Source: CBDAUN01 sp965200645
GTDB taxonomy: Bacteria; Pseudomonadota; Gammaproteobacteria; Arenicellales; JAJDZL01
NCBI GenBank assembly: GCA_965200645.1
Contig: CBDAUN010000002.1
Coordinates: forward strand, 434,001 to 498,000
Reading direction: 5' to 3'
Length of the DNA stretch: 64,000 nt
Part shown: positions 51,797-61,336 of the stretch, in pieces
Numbering within the stretch: the first letter of the stretch is position 1
How the letters are laid out: each line of letters opens with the position of its first letter
Notes under the pieces: generated by a model
Told to the model about the DNA's origin: nothing
What the model saw: only the letters and a program-made list of their open reading frames with translations
Database searches by the model: none
Made by a program: the position numbers and the translations under genes

Positions 51797-52825
51797 CTAC
51801 AGTATTTTGCCTACTGTAGCCAGCAATTCGCCTTGATTGACATTGCCTCGATGGCATCTGACAAATGCGATGCCATCTTTGGCGAATTTGACTATGGTAG
51901 GGCTTGCTTCAAGATTGTCAAAAGGATAAAGCACGCCAGCAATGTCTCCCATTTGAACTTTGTCTCCAGGTTCGAATTTCGGCTCAAACAAGCCCGGATC
52001 AGGTGCGTAGTGAAAATGCTCACTGTCTGAAATTTCAATCGGGATTTGAGAAGTCTTTGGTTTCTCAACTTCACCTTCTAAGACGCCAAGGTGACGGAGG
52101 CAGTTTCTAACACCTCGTTCGCCGATGGCTAGAGTTTCGGGTGTCACTTGTCCGCCACCGCCAAGTTCAACAGCGATAACAGACTTTTGATTGCGATCCG
52201 CTGCGTAATTTACACTGCGGGTGTCATTCGTTGCACTCATTACCCAGATCAATGGTGTCAAAAAAGCTTCTGCCAGTTTGCGATTGGCTTCACTCAGTTC
52301 TTGGTTTTCGCTGGGCAGTGCCATAGCGCACGGTACAAAAGAAGCCGCCTTACCGCCAGAATGCATATCAATCACTGCATCACAAACCGGCATCATGGCA
52401 TCTTCAATAAAGTTTGCGATCATTTCAGTTGCGGTTCCGTCCTTGTCTCCCGGAAAGGCTCGATTTAGGTTGACCTGGTCAATGGGAGATACACGAGTTG
52501 AAGCTCGTACCGCTGGTGCGTTCAGTGCTGGCAAAATTACAACTCGACCATTTAGTAGATCTTCGGGTAATTCACGATAGAGTTTTACCAGGGCCAATGG
52601 CCCTTCGAATTCATCGCCGTGCACACCTCCAGTTAATAGCACGGTTGGACCCGGACTTCCCGCGATCACTCCGACGGGAATTGGAATGTATCCAAGCGCA
52701 GTTTCATTATCGGAGTGCTTTAAACGTAAATCTCCAGAACGTTTACCTGGCGAAGTGAAGTCAACGTTTGACGTTATACGGGTAGCGTCCCAAATTGGGG
52801 ATTGAAATTTTGAATTTACAGACAT
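51797..52825 (-). CDS. M14-type succinylglutamate desuccinylase/aspartoacylase family deacylase
   Basis: This 342-residue protein has the zinc motif HxxE of the AstE/AspA family (GGVHGDEFEGPLALV, His69 and Glu72) and the third ligand region DAVIDMHSGGKAASF. LNRAFPGDKDGTATEMIAN is typical of DoeB-like members that remove N-acetyl or N-acyl groups from diamino acids. The C-terminal half is a beta-barrel carrier-like domain (KFEPGDKVQMGDIAGVLYP). It overlaps the amidase upstream by 10 bases. The acylated substrate is unknown; ectoine degradation cannot be shown because doeA is absent. Confidence 0.85.
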   Translation of the reverse strand: MSVNSKFQSPIWDATRITSNVDFTSPGKRSGDLRLKHSDNETALGYIPIPVGVIAGSPGPTVLLTGGVHGDEFEGPLALVKLYRELPEDLLNGRVVILPALNAPAVRASTRVSPIDQVNLNRAFPGDKDGTATEMIANFIEDAMMPVCDAVIDMHSGGKAASFVPCAMALPSENQELSEANRKLAEAFLTPLIWVMSATNDTRSVNYAADRNQKSVIAVELGGGGQVTPETLAIGERGVRNCLRHLGVLEGEVEKPKTSQIPIEISDSEHFHYAPDPGLFEPKFEPGDKVQMGDIAGVLYPFDNLEASPTIVKFAKDGIAFVRCHRGNVNQGELLATVGKIL

Positions 52826-54084
52826 TGGTCAATTCGTTGCGCAAAGTGAATTAATCTAGTGTCTCTATTGTAGCCACCTACTAACTGAATACCTATAGGT
52901 AGGCCCTGTGCGCCAAACCCCACAGGATTTGTGATGCAGGGTAGGCCAAGCGCTGTCCAGCACCTATTGAATATTGGATCCCCTGTTTCCATTCCTTTTG
53001 GTGCTTCACTGGGAGCACTCGGTGTAAGAAAAACATCGAATTGGTTAAACTTTAAAGCGGTTTGCATTTGATGTTTCCAAACAAGTTCCAATGCTTTGTT
53101 ATAGACTTGATGTTTCGTTCTTTGGCCAGTTTCGATTAATTTCTTAAGTTGCGGGCTAAGCAAGTCTGCATGTTCTCGGTACTCCCTCATCAACGAAAAT
53201 TGCATTTCAAATGCCATAATTACCATCTGAGCATCGGTGAGCTCAAACGAATCAGACTCCACCTCTGCCTCTTCAACGTGGTGACCATTATTAGCCAACT
53301 TAACTGCTACGTCCTCGATGAGTTGACGAGTATGCCCACATGTTTGATTCCAAAAAGGCGTGCGAACCAATCCTACGCGAATAACTTCATTGTCTGTAGG
53401 GTAACGATAGTTTATTGGCATAATTGCACTGTTGATGGATTCCAAATCCCTAACACTTCGCACGAAAAATCCAAGAGAATCAAGATTTTGAGACAATCCC
53501 TTAACGCCGTCTAAATAAAATGCTCCACGACTAGACTTGTAACCGACGACTCCACAGTAAGCAGCGGGTCGAATGACCGACCCTGCGGTTTGGCTGCCAA
53601 GTGCGAAAGGTACCATATAGTCAGCCACAGCAGCTGCAGAGCCCATGGATGAACCCCCAGGCGTGTGGTCAATGTTATGGGGATTTCTAGTCTTTCCCGG
53701 TTTAAAGCATGCAAATTCAGTTGTGACAGTCTTACCTGGAATTACCGCACCAGCATGACGACAGTTGTAGACACAAGTCGCATCCGAGTCTGGAATATAC
53801 TTCTCATAAATCGGACTTCCCATGGTTGTTCTCATGCCGGCTGTATTCATAATGTCCTTAACACCGACCGGGATTCCATGCAGCGCTCCTCGATTTTCCT
53901 GCTTGTCCAGATGCCTGGCCTGGTCGATTGCCTGGTCTAAGTCCAGCGTTTCAAATGCACCTACGCCCGACTCTCTTTGTTCAATTCTTTCAACACATGC
54001 AGTCACTAACTCACTCGGGCGAATATCCTCTTTTCGTATCATGACGGCAAGTTCCGACAGGGAATATTCATTCAACTTTGTCAT
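52816..54084 (-). CDS. amidase signature family hydrolase (second copy)
   Basis: This 422-residue protein has the triad Lys76 in IPVGVKDIMNTAG, the cis-Ser in DHTPGGSSMGSAAAVA (about 145), and nucleophile Ser169 in LGSQTAGSVIRPAAY. It is a different subfamily from the amidase at 26263-27681. It overlaps the DUF1116 gene upstream by four bases and the deacylase downstream by 10, so the three form one operon that could degrade an amide-linked acyl compound. Confidence 0.9.
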   Translation of the reverse strand: MTKLNEYSLSELAVMIRKEDIRPSELVTACVERIEQRESGVGAFETLDLDQAIDQARHLDKQENRGALHGIPVGVKDIMNTAGMRTTMGSPIYEKYIPDSDATCVYNCRHAGAVIPGKTVTTEFACFKPGKTRNPHNIDHTPGGSSMGSAAAVADYMVPFALGSQTAGSVIRPAAYCGVVGYKSSRGAFYLDGVKGLSQNLDSLGFFVRSVRDLESINSAIMPINYRYPTDNEVIRVGLVRTPFWNQTCGHTRQLIEDVAVKLANNGHHVEEAEVESDSFELTDAQMVIMAFEMQFSLMREYREHADLLSPQLKKLIETGQRTKHQVYNKALELVWKHQMQTALKFNQFDVFLTPSAPSEAPKGMETGDPIFNRCWTALGLPCITNPVGFGAQGLPIGIQLVGGYNRDTRLIHFAQRIDQCL

Positions 54085-55262
54085 GTTGAATGTCCTTCAA
54101 TTATTTCCATTGCACTTGCAAAGAGGTTGATGGGTACTTGATAGATGCCGCCTCCGATTCTGCCCTTTTCTCCAAGTTTGTCTAAAATTCCCAAAGCTAC
54201 TATTGGAGTGTCCTGTACTTCAATAACTGTGCGTGCGTTAAGCCCTGTTCGAATCCCCAAAGAGCCGAATCCGGGATGTACGCTTGGCAAGAGTTTTGCA
54301 GGTAAAGAGTCGGCTTTGTCAGGCAGACCGACTTGCAGTGCCTGCTTTTGAATTGGAGACAATGAAATTGCCATTGCTCCAAACCCGGCTGCGTCGACAA
54401 TTGCGCTATCTCCAATCGCGCCCAGCGCTCTTTCAGGAACGAAATCTCCAGTATCACCGACGGGAGGTTCTGCCTCTATCGTAATCCATTGTCCCGGTAA
54501 TCCTGACACTTGAATGCCTACATGCGTGCCATTTCCACCTGCAGTAGTGACCACACTGCAGTTTTCCATATGATCAGCCGCTGACAGCATGCATTTGCAA
54601 GCTGCCATCCACAAGTTCAAAAAGAAACTGGGGCTACTCTTCAAATATTCCATGCTAACGCCATGATGTGTCTTCTGATCAAATGATGCGAGAAACTTTT
54701 GTGTGGCTGCGGGCGTACGGCCGTGACAGTCATCACCTTGTGTTAGTCCGTGGACTGCCAGTTTGATCAAGTCGACATTGAACTGTGTTGAGTCGCACAA
54801 CCAATCATTGAATTCACCATTGACCCAGTGCAAGTGACCGATGACTTCTTGGCTTTTTTGACCCAGCCTCATTGCAGGTCCACTACCTCCGTTGATAGGC
54901 GCAAAAATCTTATGAGTGGGGTTGCTTGAGTCAACCACAACATGTAGTTGCATCGAAGGAGAAATCACACCAGCAAGGGGGATGACAGCGTTATGATTCT
55001 GTGCCGGAGTAAACTTGAGGTCTCCGGACTGGATAAGTTGTTCGGCATGAAGTAAGTCTTTTGCGAGTCCCTCATAAACCGCAGCACAGCATGCCGAATT
55101 GATAATTGGACGTGAGATGCTGGTTGCATCCTTAAACGGAGGACCAGCATGGAGCAACTCGTTATCTTTTAGGTTCAACGCATCTTTGGCGGTTCGTTGT
55201 TCAATCCAAACCGGATAAGTCCTACAGATTTTTTCAATAGCAGTTTGGTCTTGCGAATGCAT
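54081..55262 (-). CDS. DUF1116-family protein (AllG/YlbE-like)
   Basis: This 393-residue protein matches DUF1116: RPIINSACCAAVYEGLAKDL, TPAQNHNAVIPLAGVISPSMQLHVV, IFAPINGGSGPAMRLGQKS and VVTTAGGNGTHVGIQVSGLPGQW. YlbE (AllG) of E. coli is a DUF1116 protein that, with FdrA (AllF) and YlbF (AllH), forms the oxamate carbamoyltransferase of allantoin breakdown. No fdrA, DUF2877 or carbamate kinase gene is adjacent here. It may therefore act on a different substrate, together with the amidase it overlaps. Confidence 0.85.
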   Translation of the reverse strand: MHSQDQTAIEKICRTYPVWIEQRTAKDALNLKDNELLHAGPPFKDATSISRPIINSACCAAVYEGLAKDLLHAEQLIQSGDLKFTPAQNHNAVIPLAGVISPSMQLHVVVDSSNPTHKIFAPINGGSGPAMRLGQKSQEVIGHLHWVNGEFNDWLCDSTQFNVDLIKLAVHGLTQGDDCHGRTPAATQKFLASFDQKTHHGVSMEYLKSSPSFFLNLWMAACKCMLSAADHMENCSVVTTAGGNGTHVGIQVSGLPGQWITIEAEPPVGDTGDFVPERALGAIGDSAIVDAAGFGAMAISLSPIQKQALQVGLPDKADSLPAKLLPSVHPGFGSLGIRTGLNARTVIEVQDTPIVALGILDKLGEKGRIGGGIYQVPINLFASAMEIIEGHST

Positions 55263-55469
55263 ATCGTTGTTACATTATCGTCTGGTGAACAGGCAGCGAG
55301 AAAATTATAACGATTTGTTAGTTAAGACAAATTTGGAACAAAAAGTCTAATGAAAAATTGAATTAAAGCACTTGAGTGAAACAACACTATTCAGAAGATA
55401 TTTTTTTATCTGTATTGGAGTTTTCACCTTGTAAAATTCACTCAATGACCGAGTTATTGAACTATAGGT

Positions 55470-56873
55470 TTGATCAAGAAAGATTTTCGAGATTACAAGG
55501 GTATGGTTAAGCAATCAAATCAACAGCGATGGCCTGATCGCCCATATGATGGGTACTCCGTTCGAATGCCATTTGAACCCGATCTTAGTTTCTATCACGT
55601 CGGTCCAGGCACAGCAGGTGGAGAATATCTGAGAAGGTATTGGCATCCTGTAGCAATGTCAGCTCAATTGGACTCCGGCTTGCCAGTTGCCATCCGAATT
55701 CTCGGAGAAGACTTGGTAATATTTCGGGATGGAAGCGGTCATGTAGGTCTTCTGCATCGTCACTGTGCGCATCGTCGTGCTTCGCTTGAATTCGGCCGAA
55801 TTGAGCAAAACGGGATCAGATGCTGTTACCACGGCTGGCATTTCGATGTTGATGGAACCATCCTAGAGACGCCAGGCGAACCGGAAAATAGCGCAATCAA
55901 AAATCAAATCTGTCAAGGCGCCTATCCAACTCATGAAGTAAAGGGGTTAATCTTCGCTTACTTGGGACCACCAAAGGACAAGCCGCAATTCCCATATTTG
56001 GATTCAATGTTCATTCCGGATCACGAACTTGTGCCATATGCGATTCACTCTCCGAGCAACTGGTTGCAGGAAACCGAAAACGCCATTGATCCGTTTCACA
56101 GTGTTTTCCTGCATGGCAGAATTAGCGGGCCTCAATTCCCGGGGTTGGAGCATTTTACCGACTTGCCAGTGGTAATCTATCGCAAAACGGAGGACGGTAT
56201 CTGCTATGTTCATGCAAGACGAACCGATGACTTAATTCGATTGAGATTTCATGACTACATGTTGCCAAATATGGCCCAGAATGGTGGAATGTTTCAAGTA
56301 ATGGATAAGCCCAAGATATTTGGGCGAACCAGTTTAACAAAGTGGGTCGTTGCGCTGGACGATACAAATTCTCGAAAGTTCGGGTGGAGACACTTTAATG
56401 ACAAGGACGAAGTGTTGAGCCAGGGAAACAGAGATGAAGTAGGTTGGGAAAAGGTCGATTTTTATGGTCAAACCGCACATCGTTCTTACTACGAGAAGCA
56501 AACCAATCCGGGAGACTGGGAAGCGTGGACCAGTCAAGGTGCAATGAACATTCACATGCGGGAGTACTTGGGCACGACCGACCAAGGTGTGGCGATGCTG
56601 CGTTCGCAATTGAAGCGGGGCATAAAGGCTGTTAAAAATGCAAAGCCACTGCATCGACCCAAAGGGACTCGCAAGAAGCCTCTACGTACGTTCGGCGGTG
56701 ACACTGTGCTTAGAATTCCAAAGCCAACATCCGGAGATAGGGAGTTGTTGGATTCCGTGATGAACGACGTGCTGGATATTTATCTTGCTTCCGTCGAATA
56801 CAAAGGCGAAGAACAAACCGAATATATCGAACGGAGTATCTTAAAAATCTATCCAGATTCCTTGCGCAGTTGA
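55470..56873 (+). CDS. Rieske non-heme iron oxygenase, alpha subunit
   Basis: This 467-residue protein has the Rieske [2Fe-2S] motif Cys99-x-His101 and Cys118-x2-His121 (LHRHCAHRRAS, GIRCCYHGWHF) and the mononuclear iron site with His residues in ENAIDPFHSVFLHGR. It resembles the VanA/phthalate-dioxygenase alpha group of oxygenases or O-demethylases. The reductase is not encoded in the window. The start at TTG 55470 is uncertain; ATG 55503 would lose 11 residues. It lies upstream of an aminotransferase and decarboxylase, so its product may be the amine they process. Confidence 0.88.
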   Translation: MIKKDFRDYKGMVKQSNQQRWPDRPYDGYSVRMPFEPDLSFYHVGPGTAGGEYLRRYWHPVAMSAQLDSGLPVAIRILGEDLVIFRDGSGHVGLLHRHCAHRRASLEFGRIEQNGIRCCYHGWHFDVDGTILETPGEPENSAIKNQICQGAYPTHEVKGLIFAYLGPPKDKPQFPYLDSMFIPDHELVPYAIHSPSNWLQETENAIDPFHSVFLHGRISGPQFPGLEHFTDLPVVIYRKTEDGICYVHARRTDDLIRLRFHDYMLPNMAQNGGMFQVMDKPKIFGRTSLTKWVVALDDTNSRKFGWRHFNDKDEVLSQGNRDEVGWEKVDFYGQTAHRSYYEKQTNPGDWEAWTSQGAMNIHMREYLGTTDQGVAMLRSQLKRGIKAVKNAKPLHRPKGTRKKPLRTFGGDTVLRIPKPTSGDRELLDSVMNDVLDIYLASVEYKGEEQTEYIERSILKIYPDSLRS

Positions 56874-56948
56874 ATTGGTGCAAGAAATTTTGTGAGTTGG
56901 AGCAGATTAGATTGATGCTTTGGCGTCAATTGGGTTGAAATTCATTCA

Positions 56949-58055
56949 GTGAGCGGTCCACAACCACGACCCGGGCTGAAAAACATTGCTGCACACATGG
57001 TGACAGCAGATACCAGCCTGGTATCACAGGCACGCATACATATCGCTTCGAACGAGAGTGTTTTTGGACCTAGCCCAGAAGCGATTAAAGCTATTGAGAA
57101 GGCTGCCCAGACAGCTGAGCGCTATGCTGAAGGTTCAGATTTTGGTCTCGCCAATCTCATTGCAGAAAAATATCAATTGAATCCACAAAACATTGTTGTG
57201 GGTCCGGGTTCAGACGATCTTTTGGCCCGCGTTGCGCGTGCGTTCCTGCAACCAGGTGACGAATTGATTTGTAGCGTGCATGGGTATCAGAAGATTCCAA
57301 ATTATGCATATGCAAACGATGCTGTCCCGGTGAAGGCAGCCGACAAGGATTTTAGGGCCGATGTTGATCAAATTCTCAACTGTATTTCGGATAGAACTCG
57401 CATCGTTATGCTGGCTAATCCAGACAACCCCACTGGAACATGGCTGCCTGGAGTTGAAATTCGCAGACTACATAAAAATCTACCATCTCACGTATTGCTG
57501 GTCTTGGACTCAGCGTATTTGGAATATGTCAGTGATGATAGTTTTGAGAATCCAACCAGTTTGATTGAGCAATCAGCAAATGTCGTCATGACGAGAACAT
57601 TTTCAAAATTGTTTGGACTGGCAGGTTTAAGACTTGGATGGCTGTACTCCAATTCAAATATCTCCAGTTCCGTACGAAAAATCGGCTTAACCTTTCCAAT
57701 TTCCAATGTAGCCTTTGCAGCTGCAAGCGCTGCGCTTACTGACGATACGCACATTGCATCGGTATTTCGACGTAACTTATCAGTCAGGACAAATTTCATT
57801 GCCAGAATTCGTAAAATTGGTTTGCATGCTTACCCTTCACAAACAAATTTTGTTCTGATTGAATTCCCTGAAGATCTAGCGAAGGTTGCCTATGACCATA
57901 TGCTTAATTTGGGAATAATTACCCGACGTCAGGCTTCTAGCGCATTTCGTAAGTGTATTAGATTTACCATCGCATCAGAACAAGAAATGGATGAGGTATA
58001 TCAAGTACTTAGCAAATTCATGTCGAACCAATCTGCAAACTATTTAATAGGGTAA
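56949..58055 (+). CDS. HisC-like PLP aminotransferase
   Basis: This 368-residue fold-type I aminotransferase has ANPDNPTGTW, LDSAYLEYVSDD with the PLP Asp, and the PLP Lys in TRTFSKLFGLAGLRLGW. It resembles histidinol-phosphate aminotransferase. Here a his operon is absent, and it sits among catabolic genes. It may transaminate an unusual amino acid to the 2-oxo acid taken by the split decarboxylase downstream. The start is GTG at 56949. Confidence 0.9.
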   Translation: MSGPQPRPGLKNIAAHMVTADTSLVSQARIHIASNESVFGPSPEAIKAIEKAAQTAERYAEGSDFGLANLIAEKYQLNPQNIVVGPGSDDLLARVARAFLQPGDELICSVHGYQKIPNYAYANDAVPVKAADKDFRADVDQILNCISDRTRIVMLANPDNPTGTWLPGVEIRRLHKNLPSHVLLVLDSAYLEYVSDDSFENPTSLIEQSANVVMTRTFSKLFGLAGLRLGWLYSNSNISSSVRKIGLTFPISNVAFAAASAALTDDTHIASVFRRNLSVRTNFIARIRKIGLHAYPSQTNFVLIEFPEDLAKVAYDHMLNLGIITRRQASSAFRKCIRFTIASEQEMDEVYQVLSKFMSNQSANYLIG

Positions 58056-58062
58056 CCAAGTT

Positions 58063-58575
58063 TTGAGCGTTGAACCTGCCATCAAGGGGGCCTCAATCAT
58101 TCAAGCGATAAAAGATGCGCGGGTCAGTACAGTTGTTGAGGTTCCAGATATTGTCACTTGCGAGACTGTTTTAAAGCCCATCGCTAGGGATAACCATTTT
58201 CGGCTGGTGTCAGTGTGCAAAGAAGACGAAGGAGTGTCCATTTGTGCAGGGTTATCCTACTGCAATGAACGAAGTGTATTGTTGATACAGCATACAGGAT
58301 TTTTGGACTCAATCAACGCAATCCGAGTTATTGCGGTAGAGTATCAACTTCCGATTGTGATGCTAATTGGATTACAAGGTATGGAAACTGACAAGCAACC
58401 TTGGGAATCATCCAGTCTTGGCATTAGAATTTTGGAACCAATTTGTAGAGCTATGGAACTGCCGTACCTGATATTAAATTCGCAACGAGATGCCAAAAAG
58501 ATTGCCCCAGCAATTGATTATGCATACGAGGACTCACATCCTGTGGTGATGCTTATCTCGCAAACTCCCTCTTAA
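58063..58575 (+). CDS. split ThDP decarboxylase, alpha (PYR) chain, ComD-like
   Basis: This 170-residue chain corresponds to the PYR half of a 2-oxo acid decarboxylase: SIIQAIKDARVSTVVEVPD, LVSVCKEDEGVSICAGLSYC (with the conserved Glu that activates ThDP), VLLIQHTGFLDSINAIRVIA and LPIVMLIGLQGMETDKQPWE. This pattern is that of ComD/phosphonopyruvate decarboxylase alpha. The start is TTG, and the gene is seven bases after the aminotransferase stop. Confidence 0.85.
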   Translation: MSVEPAIKGASIIQAIKDARVSTVVEVPDIVTCETVLKPIARDNHFRLVSVCKEDEGVSICAGLSYCNERSVLLIQHTGFLDSINAIRVIAVEYQLPIVMLIGLQGMETDKQPWESSSLGIRILEPICRAMELPYLILNSQRDAKKIAPAIDYAYEDSHPVVMLISQTPS

Positions 58576-58582
58576 GTCAGTG

Positions 58583-59158
58583 ATGAAGCGAGACGAAGCT
58601 TTAAAAGTGTTAGCCAGGCACTATCCGGATGGAATTGTTGTCCCAGTTTTTCAGGCGGCGTTTGATTGGATGAACATTCGTCCGCATCCGTTAAATTATT
58701 TATGCACAGGTGCAATGGGGCAGGCGTCTTCTCACGCTTTGGGTTTGGCACTTGGTGCGCCAAATGAGAAAATTGTTGTATTGGATGGAGATGGTAGTTT
58801 GCTCATGAACCTGGGAACTCTTGTCACGATAGCAAATTGTGCTCCGCACAATATGATTCACTTCGTCATTCGCAATGGAATGTATGAAGTCAATGGTGAG
58901 GTTCCGATTCCAGGAAATGATCAACTTAAGTTTGACAAGTTGGCAACAGCAGCCGGATACCCACATGTGTATTCATTTGATGATAGTGATAAGTTTAGTT
59001 TGGCTGTAGATACAATTTTGAACCTTAAGGGTCCAGTGTTTGTTGAGTTAAATGTTGTTCCCGGTGAGTTATATCCGAGAGACTACAAAGTGATTCATAG
59101 CGAAAATTCTAGGTCGACTTTTCGTCAAGCCTTACATGAACGGCTGTTCGACCACTGA
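58583..59158 (+). CDS. split ThDP decarboxylase, beta (ThDP-binding) chain, ComE-like
   Basis: This 191-residue chain contains the ThDP motif GDGSLLMNLGTLVTI, ending at RNGMYEVNGE, and a typical SSHALGLALG strand. It is the PP half of the enzyme, partner of the chain just upstream (7 bases away). A GTG directly before this ATG (58580) could also start it. The pair matches sulfopyruvate decarboxylase ComDE or phosphonopyruvate decarboxylase in architecture. Either substrate, or another 2-oxo acid, is possible. Confidence 0.87.
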   Translation: MKRDEALKVLARHYPDGIVVPVFQAAFDWMNIRPHPLNYLCTGAMGQASSHALGLALGAPNEKIVVLDGDGSLLMNLGTLVTIANCAPHNMIHFVIRNGMYEVNGEVPIPGNDQLKFDKLATAAGYPHVYSFDDSDKFSLAVDTILNLKGPVFVELNVVPGELYPRDYKVIHSENSRSTFRQALHERLFDH

Positions 59159-59223
59159 ATTCCAATCACTAGATCGGATATTTTGGCAATTGTTAGAACT
59201 TTATTTAACTTAAATTTTTAATA

Positions 59224-60708
59224 ATGCTGCCAACAAGCTTACTCAACAGCAATTTCAAAATCCATATCAATGGTGAGTGGACTAAGGCCAGTTCAGGGGA
59301 GTCGTTTTCGTCAACAAATCCATATTCCGGTGACGACTGGTGCACGATTCCTCGTTGCGGACCTCAGGATGTAGACTCTGCGGTAGATTATGCCTATGAC
59401 GCATTCTGTACAGAATCCTGGCGTTTCATGCCTCCTCGTCAGCGATCGGAGTTGCTTCGAAATGCAGGTATCGAGTACTTGAAGATTGCCGATTTGTTGG
59501 CAGAGATTGAAACTATCGATACAGGTAAGCGGCTTGCCGAAACTAAACCACAGATGCAGATGGTGGCACAGTGGTTCGATTACTACGCTGGTTTGGCGGA
59601 CAAGATTGAAGGACAAACTATTCCACTGGGAAGGTCTGACGTTTTCAACTACACTCTGCGAGAGCCACTCGGGGTCGTAGCTGCCATCACTCCATGGAAC
59701 TCACCGGTAATGATCGCTTTGTGGAAGATCGTTCCAGCACTGGCGACAGGCAATACGGTGGTGCTAAAGCCTTCGGAATTGGCTTCTGCTTCTTCAATTG
59801 AATTGATCAGAGCCTTTGCTGCAGCGGGATTTCCGCCGGGTGTGGTTAACATTGTTACGGGGTTTGCACAAGATTGCGGGGCTCCTTTAGTCTCTCATCC
59901 TAAGGTAGCCAAAGTATCGTTTACGGGATCTGATACTGGCGGCAGGGCAGTCAATCGCAGTGCCGCAAAGACTTTCAAGCGAGTGACACTGGAACTTGGC
60001 GGTAAGTCACCACAAATTGTGTTTGCCGATGCAGATCTAGACAGTGCCGTGAATGGCGTCATCAGTGGAATTTTTCTCTCCAATGGGCAATCCTGTGTAG
60101 CCGGTTCCCGCCTGTACTTGCAGAGCGAAATCAGGGATGAGTTTTTGAATCGTTTGGCTAAATCAGTCCATGGTTTGAAAATGGGTGACCCATTTGACGG
60201 CAGCACTCAAATTGGTCCAATTGCGAATCAAATGCAATACGACAAAGTCCTTGCAATGCTAGAGGAGGCACAGAATAGTGGTGCAAAGTGCATCATCGGC
60301 GGCAAACCAGTGAGTGATATCGGAGCAGGGTTATTCATTGAACCAACGGTGCTGGTAGATGTTGAACCGCAAATGACAATAATGCGCGAGGAGGTGTTTG
60401 GTCCTGTGCTGGCCGTGAGCCAATTCGATGATGATGAGCAGGCGTTGAAAATGGCTAACGACACTCCCTATGGTTTGGCATCCGGAATATGGACCAAGGA
60501 CCTAAATCGCACCTTGAAGTTTGCACGGCAAATTCAATCTGGGACGGTATATGTCAACACCTACAGGGCACTGGATGTAGCTTCACCGGTTGGTGGCTAC
60601 AAGTTCAGTGGCTTTGGACGGGAAAACGGGTTGCAAGTAATGGAAGAATATTTGCAAACCAAAAGTGTATGGATTGGCCAGTCTGAGACTGCAAACCCAC
60701 TGGTGTAA
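59224..60708 (+). CDS. NAD(P)-dependent aldehyde dehydrogenase
   Basis: This 494-residue protein has the ALDH catalytic Cys in SNGQSCVAGSRLYLQ, the Glu in LELGGKSPQIVF, and the co-factor segment AITPWNSPVMIALWKIVPAL. It belongs to the betaine/aminobutyraldehyde/hydroxymuconic-type ALDH group. It follows the decarboxylase pair by 65 bases, so it may oxidise the aldehyde that enzyme makes. A decayed partial duplicate lies about 240 bases after its stop. Confidence 0.93.
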   Translation: MLPTSLLNSNFKIHINGEWTKASSGESFSSTNPYSGDDWCTIPRCGPQDVDSAVDYAYDAFCTESWRFMPPRQRSELLRNAGIEYLKIADLLAEIETIDTGKRLAETKPQMQMVAQWFDYYAGLADKIEGQTIPLGRSDVFNYTLREPLGVVAAITPWNSPVMIALWKIVPALATGNTVVLKPSELASASSIELIRAFAAAGFPPGVVNIVTGFAQDCGAPLVSHPKVAKVSFTGSDTGGRAVNRSAAKTFKRVTLELGGKSPQIVFADADLDSAVNGVISGIFLSNGQSCVAGSRLYLQSEIRDEFLNRLAKSVHGLKMGDPFDGSTQIGPIANQMQYDKVLAMLEEAQNSGAKCIIGGKPVSDIGAGLFIEPTVLVDVEPQMTIMREEVFGPVLAVSQFDDDEQALKMANDTPYGLASGIWTKDLNRTLKFARQIQSGTVYVNTYRALDVASPVGGYKFSGFGRENGLQVMEEYLQTKSVWIGQSETANPLV

Positions 60709-61336
60709 TAACTCTAGCAGCGGACTTTCACTTCTATACGACTCAAGCCCAACTATACGTAGCTGTCTTCGTACAAACTTTGATTTTGTCGAACTGTAGG
60801 GCAGTCAAGCTTTTCCAGTTCATTTCATTTTCTTGCATATGCAATTGCGCATTCAGAATAAATCTTCACAAGTTTGTTAGTTATTCGATGCGATTGCAGA
60901 AGGAGTCTAATGTAACTCGCATGTCTTATATTAGTTTTTGAATAAGCACAGAAATGTGGTGCAAAGTGTATTATTGGCAAAATGCCAGTGAGCGAAGTTG
61001 TGTTTAGGGTAGTTCTCTGACCCAACAGCGCTGAGAAAATTAGAATAATTAATGGTAAAAATTCAGTGAGAGCATCTGGCCCAATGGCAGCCATTCACTA
61101 GGGTATAGAAGACGTGCGAGCACAACTCACGAATTATGATGCTCCTATGAGTCAGCACTCAATTGGTAATCAAAATAACTAGACCGCATGTTGATATTGG
61201 TGGGAAGATTTCAAGTAGCATCTGTGTGTTTAGATAAATACGGCGTACTGGAATGAGATGTGACTCACCCAGCAATAAAAATATTCGGTGCTGTTTTTCC
61301 GGGTAACTCCCTACGCTAGCAACTTTAGAATTATCA
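60709..61336. other. gap between aldehyde dehydrogenase and permease genes
   Basis: Apart from the ALDH relic at 60946-61100, this 628-base gap has no supported gene. Text after 61100 is AT-rich and probably carries the promoter of the amino acid transporter operon. ATG 61337 has no obvious strong ribosome-binding site. Confidence 0.45.
60946..61100 (+). pseudogene. decayed partial duplicate of the aldehyde dehydrogenase
   Basis: The stretch reads AQKCGAKCIIGKMPVSEVVFRVV and, after a stop, a segment with GPMAAI. It matches ALDH residues about 350-400 (AQNSGAKCIIGGKPVSDIGAG, VFGPVLAVSQ). DNA identity to 60270-60330 is clear, and most differences are C-to-T or G-to-A transitions. The remaining text is too short to be a gene. 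It shows that the ALDH once had a tandem copy here. Confidence 0.7.

Noticed and set aside
54145..54484. Plus-strand ORFs inside the DUF1116 gene
   Set aside because: They run antisense to a clear coding frame and have no ribosome-binding site or family match.
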